Shown piece by piece: positions 25,008 to 32,969 of a stretch of DNA of 64,000 nucleotides (positions are counted from its first letter, which is position 1; every line of letters begins with the position of its first letter). The translations under genes and the position numbers were made by a program. The DNA is from an uncultured Treponema sp. Its GTDB lineage: Bacteria > Spirochaetota > Spirochaetia > Treponematales > Treponemataceae. The DNA lies in assembly GCA_947177175.1 (NCBI GenBank), contig CAMWTK010000005.1, forward strand, positions 1 through 64,000. Reading direction: 5' to 3'. Under the pieces are notes generated by a model that saw only the letters and a list, made by a program, of their open reading frames with translations, did not search any database and had not been told where the DNA came from.

Positions 25008-27389
25008 TTATTTTCCCAAAACGACTGCCGTATATGAGCCGCCGAGCGCAAAAGAAACCACGAGCACGTTTTTCAAATCCTTTGCGTCCAGATTTCTGCG
25101 CGTGACCGTGCCGTCCTTTGCAATGACAAACGCATTGTCGGCGGCAATGTCGCCGTGGAGCATGAGCGCGGCATGGGCAACCTGCAAGGCAGCCGTTCCC
25201 GCGCGTCCCTCGCCCACGCGCTCTTTTATGGCGATGACGGGCTTGTCCGCAAAATGCGCCGCCACCACGGATTTTTCGATGTCGTCCACTGCTTTCATGC
25301 CGTTCGCAAAGCCATACACCGCGTCAATGTCCGCCATGTCAAGCCCCGCGTCCGCAAGTGCGTCGGCAATCGCCGTTTCGAGCGCGTCGGCAGTGCCGGA
25401 AATCGCCCCGAACCGCACATTATGCCGCCCGTTACCGTAGCCCAAGATATGCGCGTACACGGTCGCCCCGCGCGACTGGGCGTTCGCGTCGTCTTCTAGA
25501 ACCAACGTCGTGCTTGCGTCGCCCAACACGAATCCGTCCGAGCCAGCATACGGAGCGACGACCGACTGCGCCTTGTAGCCCAGTTCGCTGAACAAGTTGT
25601 CAATAATCGGAATGTTCTCATCGTTGCCCGACGCGAGCATGATTTTTTCCTGCCCTTCCTTAATCACGTTCATTGCATACAGAATGCTCGTCAGACCGGA
25701 AACCGGGCCGCTCGTCACCGTGACGCTGTAGCCTTTTAAGCCGGAACAGATCGAAAGGTAGCCGCCCGCCGCATTGTACACGGTATTCGGGAATTTGAAC
25801 GCGCTCCCTTTTGCGTTGCCTTTTTCGCCAATCAGCTCCTCAAAATCATACGTCGAACCGAGCGCGCCCTCGCTCGTGCCCACGATATTACCGATGTCCT
25901 TTGCGTTCTCTTCGGTTACGGTCAGTTTTGCGTCCTTGAGCGCGCGCATACCCGTCACCACTTGCAGCTGACTGAAGTTGTCCAGCTTGCGGTAGAACGC
26001 CATCTTAATGCCCAGGTCGTCAAATTCGCTCGTCTCTATCGTAGAATGAATGCTTGTTTCCGTCGGCTTTGCGTCCGCCTTGACGGCAGCGATATATGCG
26101 TCTTTCGTGTGTCCCAGCGGATTGACAATGCCTAAGCCCGTAATCGCAATGCTCGGCTTTGCCTCGCTCGTCCTGACGTTCCCCGCCTGCTTGCTGAAAA
26201 TAATGCTCGCGTTGTTGCCGCCGAACGCGAACGAATTGCTCATCACGGCGGAAAGCTCTTTTGCATGCGGCACGTTCTGCACGAACTCGATATTCCCCGC
26301 CTTTTCCTTGAGTTTCGCTTTGTCTTCGTCCGAATAACCCAAGGTCGGAATGACGGTGTTCGTGGTCAGTGCCTTGACTGAGAACACGGCCTCAATCGCG
26401 CCCGCCGCGCCCAAACAATGCCCCGTCATCGCCTTGGTGGAGCTCGCGCTCAGATTGTCGTTCTCGCCGTCAAACACCGTATGCAGCGAAAGGAATTCGG
26501 CATTGTCGTTTTTTCCCGTACCCGTTCCGTGACCGTTCACATAGCCGATGTCTTTCTTTGCCACGCCGGAATTCGCAATGGCTCGTTCAATCGCCTCAAT
26601 CTGGCACAGACCGTCCTCGCGTGGCGCGGTAATATGGTGCGCGTCCGTCGTAATGCCCGCGCCGAGCACTTCGCAATACGTCTTTGCGCCGCGCGCCTTT
26701 GCATGTGTATATGACTCAACAATCACCACGCCCGCGCCTTCGCCCAGCGTAATGCCCGTGCAGCGGTTGAACGGCGAGCAGCCGTTTTCGTCCAGCGCAT
26801 GCAACGAAAGAAAACCCGAATACGGAATGGATGCGAACGAATCCGCGCCGCCGGCAATCACCACGTCAGCCTTGCCCGCGCGGATTAAATCGCAGGCGTA
26901 GGCAATGCTTATCGTTCCTGCCGCGCATGCGTTCGCCACGTTCGTCACAATGCCGCCCGCGCCCGCAAGCTCCGCCACCTGCGAAGCAATCGGCGCGATC
27001 GGCATTTTGAGAATGTCCGCCTTGTCCTTGCCGTGCTTGTAGTAATGCTCAATGCTTACCGCGCCGCCCACGCAGCTGCCGATAATCACGCTCACGCGCG
27101 GGTCGTCATTGCCCTTTGCCAGGCCGGAATCCGCCAACGCTTCTTTTGCGGCTTTCAGGCACAGTTTGGCAGCCCGATCCTTTTCTTCGGGCGCGTCAAT
27201 ATCGTCCAGCGTGTCGCAGCGCACTTCCGCGGCGAGCGTCGCGTAGCAGTTTGCCGTATCGACCGTCGTCGTCTGCCTGATGCCGGAAACCGACGCAAGC
27301 ACATTGTTCCATGATTCTTCCACGGAGTTCCCGATGGCACAAATCATGCCCAGCCCCGTCACCACACAGCGGTTTTTCTCTTCGGTCAT
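25008..27389 (-). CDS. Fused beta-ketoacyl-ACP synthase plus inactive KS domain (KS-CLF-like)
   Basis: This is a 793-aa protein of two KAS domains. Domain 1 (residues about 5-400) is a complete FabF-type condensing enzyme: Cys155 in NACAAG, His287 in NGHGTGTGKND and His324 in KAMTGHCLGAAG. Domain 2 (about 412-793) keeps the fold (TGLGIVNPLG at its start) but has lost the triad: the Cys site reads TVTSGPVSG near residue 560, the first His region is YGFANGMKAVDD and the second is IKERVGEGRAG. This is the layout of a KS-alpha/chain-length-factor heterodimer joined in one chain. AAGGAA lies 8 nt before the ATG. ACP is just upstream and FabG just downstream. Confidence 0.9.
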   Translation of the reverse strand: MTEEKNRCVVTGLGMICAIGNSVEESWNNVLASVSGIRQTTTVDTANCYATLAAEVRCDTLDDIDAPEEKDRAAKLCLKAAKEALADSGLAKGNDDPRVSVIIGSCVGGAVSIEHYYKHGKDKADILKMPIAPIASQVAELAGAGGIVTNVANACAAGTISIAYACDLIRAGKADVVIAGGADSFASIPYSGFLSLHALDENGCSPFNRCTGITLGEGAGVVIVESYTHAKARGAKTYCEVLGAGITTDAHHITAPREDGLCQIEAIERAIANSGVAKKDIGYVNGHGTGTGKNDNAEFLSLHTVFDGENDNLSASSTKAMTGHCLGAAGAIEAVFSVKALTTNTVIPTLGYSDEDKAKLKEKAGNIEFVQNVPHAKELSAVMSNSFAFGGNNASIIFSKQAGNVRTSEAKPSIAITGLGIVNPLGHTKDAYIAAVKADAKPTETSIHSTIETSEFDDLGIKMAFYRKLDNFSQLQVVTGMRALKDAKLTVTEENAKDIGNIVGTSEGALGSTYDFEELIGEKGNAKGSAFKFPNTVYNAAGGYLSICSGLKGYSVTVTSGPVSGLTSILYAMNVIKEGQEKIMLASGNDENIPIIDNLFSELGYKAQSVVAPYAGSDGFVLGDASTTLVLEDDANAQSRGATVYAHILGYGNGRHNVRFGAISGTADALETAIADALADAGLDMADIDAVYGFANGMKAVDDIEKSVVAAHFADKPVIAIKERVGEGRAGTAALQVAHAALMLHGDIAADNAFVIAKDGTVTRRNLDAKDLKNVLVVSFALGGSYTAVVLGK

Positions 27390-27431
27390 GCTGATGTTTC
27401 CTTTTTGCGGCGCAACAATGCCGCCCGTTCG

Positions 27432-27674
27432 TTATGCGTTTGCGACGATATAATCCGCAATCGTATTGATGCTCAGGAACGTCTCTTTCGGAAGCCCCGT
27501 CATTGAAACGCCGTACTCGTCATCGGCAAAAGAAATGATTTCCAGCGAATCCACGGAATCCAAGCCGATTTCCTCACCGAACAGCGGCGTGTCGTACTGC
27601 AAAATATCGCCGTCAACGCCCAGATTTGACATAAAAAATTCCTTCAGCTTCGCCTGCACTTCAGTCTTTTCCAT
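27432..27674 (-). CDS. acpP: Acyl carrier protein
   Basis: This 80-aa acyl carrier protein has a phosphopantetheine attachment Ser40 in the motif GLDSVDSLE. It carries growing acyl chains between the ketosynthase, reductase and dehydratase. ATG 27674 has GGAG upstream; the extra in-frame residues before it are non-coding leader. It is the first gene of the ACP, ketosynthase fusion, FabG operon. A short hairpin (GTCCTT/AAGGAC, 27688-27705) lies just before its ribosome site. Confidence 0.93.
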   Translation of the reverse strand: MEKTEVQAKLKEFFMSNLGVDGDILQYDTPLFGEEIGLDSVDSLEIISFADDEYGVSMTGLPKETFLSINTIADYIVANA

Positions 27675-27724
27675 AAAATACTCCTCTGTCCTTTTTGGCA
27701 AGGACGCACCTCTTTCCGCATTCG

Positions 27725-27753
27725 ATTGTACCCGAAAAAAAAGATATACGCAA
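27725..27753 (-). promoter_or_regulatory. Promoter of ACP/ketosynthase/FabG operon
   Basis: On the minus strand TTGCGT, a 17-bp spacer and TACAAT precede acpP, leaving a leader of about 45 nt with a small hairpin before the ribosome site. Confidence 0.6.
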
Positions 27754-27800
27754 TGCTTTTGGCGGGGAAAAGCCGCACATGAAAATCTCTTGCCGCTCAC

Positions 27801-27830
27801 TTGACATCCTGCGACGATTTTTGCTATAGT
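27801..27830 (+). promoter_or_regulatory. Promoter of the tRNA-SRP RNA cluster
   Basis: A consensus TTGACA (27801-27806), 18-bp spacer and TATAGT (27825-27830) lie 18 nt before the first tRNA. Confidence 0.75.
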
Positions 27831-27847
27831 TGTAAAGCGTCAAATTT

Positions 27848-27932
27848 GGAGCGGTGGCCGAGCGGTCGAAGGCGGCGGTCTTGAAAACCGTTGTAGGGCA
27901 ACTTACCGGGGGTTCGAATCCCTCCCGCTCCG
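27848..27932 (+). tRNA. tRNA-Ser (UGA)
   Basis: This is a class II tRNA of 85 nt. The acceptor stem is GGAGCGG/CCGCTCC, the anticodon loop CTTGAAA gives anticodon TGA, there is a long variable arm, and the T-arm is GGTTCGAATCC. CCA is not encoded. Confidence 0.95.
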
Positions 27933-27949
27933 TTTTTTACGCCAACAAA

Positions 27950-28034
27950 GGAAGCGTGGTAGAGCGGTAATACAACGGATTGCTAATCCGTCAGTTCCTT
28001 ACGGGCTGGGCAGGTTCAACTCCTGTCGCTTCCG
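27950..28034 (+). tRNA. tRNA-Ser (GCU)
   Basis: This is a class II tRNA of 85 nt. The acceptor stem is GGAAGCG/CGCTTCC, the anticodon stem-loop CGGATTGCTAATCCG gives anticodon GCT, there is a long variable arm, and the T-loop is TTCAACT. CCA is not encoded. Confidence 0.93.
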
Positions 28035-28068
28035 TAACCTGACGAAAACCAAGTTTTCGTTTATATTT

Positions 28069-28143
28069 GAGGCTATAGCTCAGCTGGATTAGAGCGCCAC
28101 CCTGCGGAGGTGGAGGTCGCACGTTCGAATCGTGTTAGCCTCG
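28069..28143 (+). tRNA. tRNA-Arg (GCG)
   Basis: This tRNA of 75 nt has acceptor stem GAGGCTA/TAGCCTC, D-stem GCTC/GAGC and anticodon stem CCACC/GGTGG around loop CTGCGGA, giving anticodon GCG, which reads CGC (and CGU by wobble). Most bacteria use an ACG gene edited to ICG for this codon pair, so G34 is unusual. CCA is not encoded. Confidence 0.9.
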
Positions 28144-28181
28144 TTTTCCTTTCTGACCATACTTCCTGTAGCGCATTCTTT

Positions 28182-28268
28182 GGAAAGATGTCCGAGTGGT
28201 TTAAGGTGCACGCTTGGAAAGCGTGTGTAGCCCACAAGCTACCGGGGGTTCGAATCCCCCTCTTTCCG
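28182..28268 (+). tRNA. tRNA-Ser (GGA)
   Basis: This is a class II tRNA of 87 nt. The acceptor stem is GGAAAGA/TCTTTCC, the anticodon loop TTGGAAA gives anticodon GGA, there is a long variable arm, and the T-arm is GGTTCGAATCC. It is the third serine isoacceptor in the cluster. Confidence 0.95.
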
Positions 28269-28272
28269 GTGT

Positions 28273-28371
28273 GAGACCAGATGCTGCGCAAGTGATTCCT
28301 GCAAAACCCCGCCAGAGCCGGAAGGCAGCAACGGTATGCAGCGGATGCTGTGCCGCAGATTATCTGGTCTC
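28273..28371 (+). ncRNA. ffs: Signal recognition particle RNA, small bacterial (4.5S) type
   Basis: This is a 99-nt hairpin RNA. The ends pair as GAGACCAGAT (28273-28282) with ATCTGGTCTC (28362-28371). The apical region contains the SRP domain IV signature CCGCCAGAGCCGGAAGGCAG followed by CAACGGT, with the GGAA tetraloop and asymmetric internal loop that bind Ffh. A T-run follows at once (28372-28378). It is probably co-transcribed with the four tRNAs. Confidence 0.92.
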
Positions 28372-28435
28372 TTTTTTTGCCCAATTCGTCCTTTTTTCCT
28401 GTTCATTTTCCCAATCTGTGCTATAATATGATGAT

Positions 28436-30145
28436 ATGTCAGATTCGATAAGCGTGACCCGCGCACAACTGGAAGAAGTCATCTCTCACTTGAACGAATG
28501 CACGGACGCGTACCTGTTCATCTTTGACTTGCACGCAGATACGTATTATATTTCGCCGTATGCGCTCAAAACGTTCGACTTGCCCGCGGCAAAATTCGGC
28601 AATGCCTCGGAGACAATCCTGCGCATCGTCTATCCCGACGATCGGGCGGTGCTCGCCACGGACTTGGAGCAAATCCGCCTGGGAAGTAAAGATGTCCACA
28701 GCCTTGAATACCGCTGGGTGAACAAAAACGGCAAGCCGATATGGATAAGCTGCCGGGGAAAAATGCTTTGGGCAGAGAACGACGAGCTGCTGGTCGGGCG
28801 AGTCTCTATCATTGACGACCTTGACAAGCTCGACCTGCTCACCGGGTTGCCCACGGAATCGCAGATGCGCACGGATTTTAACGTGGAATGGGCAAAGCAG
28901 CAGAAAGTCTCCGGCTTCCTGCTTAAAATCGACATTGACAACCTGGGGAACATTAACGAACAGTACGGTATGCGCACGGGCGACAAAGTAATCGCGCTCG
29001 TTGCCGAATGCTGCCGCAAAGCGAGCGAAGGCACGGCAAGCGCGTACAAACTGCACGGCGACGAAATCTTGTGCATGAATCTGACCGGGAAAAATGCCAC
29101 CGACGCAAAAAAACTGTATCAGCGGCTCAAACGCTACATTGCCGATGCCGAGCAGGAAATCGAATACGAAGTGGTGTTCACCGTGTCTGCGGGGGCGGTC
29201 GCATTCTTTAACGATCCCTCAAAGCCCGACGATCTGATAAAGAAGCTGAACTATTCGCTGGTCGAAGCCAAGCGCAAAGACAAAAACAACCTGACGATGT
29301 ACAATGCCGTGGATTACACCCGCCATTTGCGCGCCATTGGACTGCAAGAACGGCTGCGCGAATCAATCAAAGACAATTTCCGCGGCTTTGAGCTGTATTT
29401 TCAGCCGGTCGTCAACGCAAAGCACTTGTACTTGGACAAAGAAGAGACCGTGTACAACGTCATCGGCGCGGAAGCGTTGTTGCGCTGGTCGTGCCCCGAG
29501 CTGGGCAGGCTCGCTCCCGACGAATTCGTGCCGCTGCTGGAAAAAAGCGGTCTGATTATTCCCGTAGGGCGGTGGATTCTGCTGACGGCGTTCAACCAGT
29601 GCCGCGAATGGAATCTCCTGCAAAAGCATTTCAGGATGAGCGTGAACCTTTCGTATATTCAAGTGAAAAAAAGCGACGTGCTTACTGACGTGCAGATTGC
29701 GCTCACCAAATCGGGCGTGAACCCGCGCAACATCACGCTGGAGCTGACCGAAAGCGGCTACATGAACAGCGACCATGAGTTGCAGGAACTACTGGACGCA
29801 TTTCAGGCGATGAACCTGAACATCGACATTGATGATTTTGGGACGGGCTACTCAAATCTGCGCTACTTGCAGTATCTGCACGCAAACACGCTCAAACTGG
29901 ATTACACGTTCGTGCATAAGGCGACGAGCGGGGACGAGGGCGACACCAAAGTAATCAAGCATATCACGCAAATGGCGCATGAGCTGAACATGACCGTCTG
30001 CATGGAAGGCGTTGAGCAGAAGACGGACGTTGAAAAATTGCAGCAGTTCGCGCCTGACAAATTCCAGGGCTTCCTGTTCGGCCGTCCGATGAGCGCGACG
30101 CAGTTCAAAGAACACTGCCTGCGCCCCGACGATCGTTATATGTAA
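28436..30145 (+). CDS. c-di-GMP phosphodiesterase: PAS, degenerate GGDEF, EAL
   Basis: This 569-aa cytoplasmic signalling protein has an N-terminal PAS-like sensor (about residues 15-130), a GGDEF-fold domain (about 130-295) and an EAL domain (about 305-560). The GGDEF motif is HGDEI, so cyclase activity is probably lost. The EAL domain keeps EALLRW, ELTESG, DDFGTGYS, KLDYTFV and EGVEQ, so it should hydrolyse c-di-GMP, perhaps gated by the PAS domain. A TGTGCTATAAT extended -10 box lies 8 nt before the ATG with no ribosome site. Its 3' end overlaps the convergent symporter gene by 10 nt. Confidence 0.9.
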   Translation: MSDSISVTRAQLEEVISHLNECTDAYLFIFDLHADTYYISPYALKTFDLPAAKFGNASETILRIVYPDDRAVLATDLEQIRLGSKDVHSLEYRWVNKNGKPIWISCRGKMLWAENDELLVGRVSIIDDLDKLDLLTGLPTESQMRTDFNVEWAKQQKVSGFLLKIDIDNLGNINEQYGMRTGDKVIALVAECCRKASEGTASAYKLHGDEILCMNLTGKNATDAKKLYQRLKRYIADAEQEIEYEVVFTVSAGAVAFFNDPSKPDDLIKKLNYSLVEAKRKDKNNLTMYNAVDYTRHLRAIGLQERLRESIKDNFRGFELYFQPVVNAKHLYLDKEETVYNVIGAEALLRWSCPELGRLAPDEFVPLLEKSGLIIPVGRWILLTAFNQCREWNLLQKHFRMSVNLSYIQVKKSDVLTDVQIALTKSGVNPRNITLELTESGYMNSDHELQELLDAFQAMNLNIDIDDFGTGYSNLRYLQYLHANTLKLDYTFVHKATSGDEGDTKVIKHITQMAHELNMTVCMEGVEQKTDVEKLQQFAPDKFQGFLFGRPMSATQFKEHCLRPDDRYM

Positions 30146-31365
30146 TGCTTTATGTCGATGTGCTCAATGCGCTGCGTCTTGACTCCCACGATATAACTGC
30201 CGAACACGGCTGAAGCCGCGTCGATTGCCGCCGCAAAACTACAGAAAATCGGCACGGCAGGACGAAGCAACAGATAGCTCGCGTCAAACCCGCGGCTGTA
30301 GGCGGTACACAGCACGGTAAGCAGAATGTACGGCGCGCCCGCAGGAATGCCGCCCAGCACGAACGACAGCCCAAAGCTCACCAAAAAAATCCACAGCACG
30401 TCAAACACTTTCAGCCCGATCGGCGAATACGAGCGCAACAGCACCACAAAGCAGATAGCGGCCGCCAACGACGCGCCGCCACGCCCAAAAATAGAAAACA
30501 GCGGGAATGTCACGCCGCTGACACGGGAATGCACGCCCAGGCTTTCGCGCCCGTGCCGCCAGTTCACCTGCAAGGCAAGGTTTGCGTCGCCGCTGAAAAA
30601 CGCCGCAAGCACGGGACAAATGCTCGCATACAGCACGTGCCACGGGCGGAGATCCTTGCAGATCAGCCGCAACAGCACCGGGTACAGTACGCCCACAATC
30701 AGCACAAAATCGACGAGCAGCATAACCGTAAGCGGCATGAACGTCTTTGCGGCAAATGCCGGTTTCGCGCTCATCATCCAATATGCCGCAATGGCAATCA
30801 TGCCGACCGAAAGCAGCTCGACAAAAAAAGTCATAATCGAATAAAACAGCCGATACGCGCTCTGAATCACCACGATGACCGGGCGGGAAGCCGTTTCGTC
30901 GGTGGCACAGCCGCCGCCAATCAGCCCCGCAAACAAAAATACGGGGAGCAAAAACGCACCGTCCAGCAACGTCTCAAAACTGGAATAGGGAAGCAGCCGC
31001 ATGACCAACGACTTGATGTCGATAGCCGCGACTTCCGTCACTTTTTCGCCGGTAATGGGAATGCGCGGCAGGGCAACCAGCAGGATAGAAAGCACGCCGA
31101 CCGCCGTAATGATGAGCGACGACCCGACGATGACCGCCGCCGTCCATGCGCCCGTTCGAGCCATCATCTTGCGGGAACGCAGCTTGTACACCGCATTGCT
31201 CACGCCGAACAACAACAGCGGCAGCAACGTGTACCGCCCAAAGCGCACAAAAAATTCCTGTATGGTAACAATAGCCGTACTCACCGCAGGCACATCGGTG
31301 GGCAGCAGCAGCGCGGCGGCAATCCCCAGCACAATGCCAATCACATATTTTATCCAAACTTTCAT
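30136..31365 (-). CDS. Dicarboxylate/amino-acid:cation symporter (SDF family)
   Basis: This 409-aa inner-membrane carrier has about eight hydrophobic helices. The N-terminal topology (KYVIGIVLGIAAALLLPTD, then a segment ending LLLFGVSNAVYKLR) and the Ser/Gly-rich re-entrant region near residues 285-300 (FPLFSIFGRGGAS) fit the DctA/GltP-type sodium or proton symporters. It would import C4-dicarboxylates or acidic amino acids; the C-terminal substrate motif is not classical, so specificity is open. A TATACT box (31372-31377, minus strand) is 6 nt before the ATG with no ribosome site. Confidence 0.75.
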   Translation of the reverse strand: MKVWIKYVIGIVLGIAAALLLPTDVPAVSTAIVTIQEFFVRFGRYTLLPLLLFGVSNAVYKLRSRKMMARTGAWTAAVIVGSSLIITAVGVLSILLVALPRIPITGEKVTEVAAIDIKSLVMRLLPYSSFETLLDGAFLLPVFLFAGLIGGGCATDETASRPVIVVIQSAYRLFYSIMTFFVELLSVGMIAIAAYWMMSAKPAFAAKTFMPLTVMLLVDFVLIVGVLYPVLLRLICKDLRPWHVLYASICPVLAAFFSGDANLALQVNWRHGRESLGVHSRVSGVTFPLFSIFGRGGASLAAAICFVVLLRSYSPIGLKVFDVLWIFLVSFGLSFVLGGIPAGAPYILLTVLCTAYSRGFDASYLLLRPAVPIFCSFAAAIDAASAVFGSYIVGVKTQRIEHIDIKHYI

Positions 31366-31428
31366 ACCGACAGTATACCAAGAGTGCGCTTTGTTTGCAA
31401 ATATCCGTCAGTGTGCTATAATAAAAGC

Positions 31429-32163
31429 ATGGACAGAATAATTTTACTCGCGGGAAAGGACGTTCCCGCCGGCACAGAATTCGCCGCAACCGTTTCGCAG
31501 AAAGGACGCATCCCGGTCATCACCGCGCCGTCGGACTATGCCGTGCAGCAGCCAAAAACCGAAATTCCATGGAACCGTTCGTCTGCACTGAGCGCGCGCG
31601 CGCTGCTCCTGCACTGCCTGAACATATCGCAGCGTCTGGACGAAGCCGTGCTGATTTTTGACGAGCCGCACGTCGCCGCCGAATACAACCACAGCAACCT
31701 GACGGACAATGCCCGTATCATCGACGAACTGATAATCGGCTACCATTATATAACGCAAGAAATTCTGACGCGCTTTGAGCAGAAAAAGACCCGCGACGAA
31801 AGCAACGCCGCCGCAAAAATCGTCTTTCTGTACAAGGCGAATTCGTCACAGGCAGACGCAGTGGCAAATCCCGCCGTCCGCGCAGGGACGATTTCTTCCC
31901 CGCACGTGTCCGCCGCCGCCGCCGCATTCAAAGCCTTTGCCGAAAACACGGCAGCATTGCACGCGGAGAACCCGAACATCTACCCCGTGCTTGTCTCCTG
32001 CGACGTGCATACCGAAGTCGCCCACAAAGACACGACGCTCGCAAGCTGGCTGTGCGACTATTTGGACTCCATTGACGAACTAAAAAAACGCCCCGCCCCC
32101 AAACAGCTGGTCAGCTGGATAAAGGCAGGAGCGAAGAAAGCCGGCGGCTTCGGATTGTTCTAA
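31429..32163 (+). CDS. Conserved hypothetical protein, Rossmann-like
   Basis: I do not recognise this 244-aa protein. It begins MDRIILLAGKDVPAG and alternates predicted strands and helices in a way that recalls a Rossmann or degenerate short-chain-dehydrogenase fold, but no GxxxGxG loop or Y-x3-K pair is present. There is no signal peptide or membrane segment, and the C-terminus is Lys/Gly-rich. The start is ATG 31429, 6 nt after an extended -10 box (TGTGCTATAAT, 31417-31422 for the hexamer) with a TTTGCA -35 at 17 bp; there is no ribosome site, so a leaderless mRNA is likely. The frame stays open upstream across the symporter promoter region, which is not coding. Confidence 0.7.
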   Translation: MDRIILLAGKDVPAGTEFAATVSQKGRIPVITAPSDYAVQQPKTEIPWNRSSALSARALLLHCLNISQRLDEAVLIFDEPHVAAEYNHSNLTDNARIIDELIIGYHYITQEILTRFEQKKTRDESNAAAKIVFLYKANSSQADAVANPAVRAGTISSPHVSAAAAAFKAFAENTAALHAENPNIYPVLVSCDVHTEVAHKDTTLASWLCDYLDSIDELKKRPAPKQLVSWIKAGAKKAGGFGLF

Positions 32164-32176
32164 ACGCAGATTGCGG

Positions 32177-32878
32177 CTAGCGCACCGTAATATACAAATC
32201 GTTGTTTTTCTTTGACGCTTCGTAGGCGTAGGTTTTTCCGTTGTGCGCGAGCACGGCAATGAAGCGGTATTTCGCCACGTCGTCCGGCAGGATTGACCAC
32301 ACAAAATCCTCGTCGCCCGCGCTCTTGACAAACGCCGTTCCGGCTTTCTGCCACGTGTCGGCTTCGCTCTTGCGCGCGTACACGTCAAACCCCATGTTGC
32401 TGTCCGCGCACATATTCTTGACTTTCACATTGTCCTTGAATTTGCCCGGAACAGAAAGCGTATCGACCACGAACGCCGAATCATCGACGGTTTCTTTTGA
32501 GATAACGTAAATATACAAATCGTTGTGCGCCTTTGCCACGCCGAATTCGAGCGGCGACGATGACGACGGAACGACCGCGACGTGCGAATACCGTTTGAGT
32601 TTTCCGCTCAGTTTTGACGAAATCATGTCCGTATCGTCCACGGAAACCAAATCCGCCGTGCCGTAAGATTCCCACCGCTGTTTCTTCGCATAATACACCG
32701 AAACCGCAACGCTTACCGGTGCTTCACGGCTCGCATTGATAACGCGGATTTCGTCCTTTGCCTTGCCGGGAACGGCAGAAATATCGATGACGGTCGCGCG
32801 CGGGTCATCAAAAACCGGCTGCGCAAACAGTGCCGCCGCCAGCGCGAACAACGCGCCAAACATCACACACTTTTTCAT
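32177..32878 (-). CDS. Exported protein with internal duplication
   Basis: This 233-aa protein has an N-terminal signal peptide (MKKC, hydrophobic core, likely cleavage after ALFA). The mature part is a tandem duplication of a ~100-residue all-beta module. Each copy has an acidic D-D start, a VPGKxKD motif (VPGKAKDEI and VPGKFKDNV), a central YxxK segment, and ends in NDLYIYV or NDLYITV. No enzyme motif is seen. The family is not recognised; it is probably a periplasmic beta-sandwich protein. The start is set at the Met that begins the signal peptide; a frame extension upstream is spurious. Confidence 0.75.
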   Translation of the reverse strand: MKKCVMFGALFALAAALFAQPVFDDPRATVIDISAVPGKAKDEIRVINASREAPVSVAVSVYYAKKQRWESYGTADLVSVDDTDMISSKLSGKLKRYSHVAVVPSSSSPLEFGVAKAHNDLYIYVISKETVDDSAFVVDTLSVPGKFKDNVKVKNMCADSNMGFDVYARKSEADTWQKAGTAFVKSAGDEDFVWSILPDDVAKYRFIAVLAHNGKTYAYEASKKNNDLYITVR

Positions 32879-32969
32879 GGTCATTGCCTCCGCGCATATC
32901 GTACCACGCCGCAAACTGCCCCGTCAAGCACAAAGCAAAACGACCGCCACGCGGGCGGTCGTTTCAAAA

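Noticed and set aside
30529-31428. Rightward open frame continuous with the 31429 gene
   Set aside because: It is the antisense shadow of the symporter gene; the promoter and leaderless start lie at 31417-31429.
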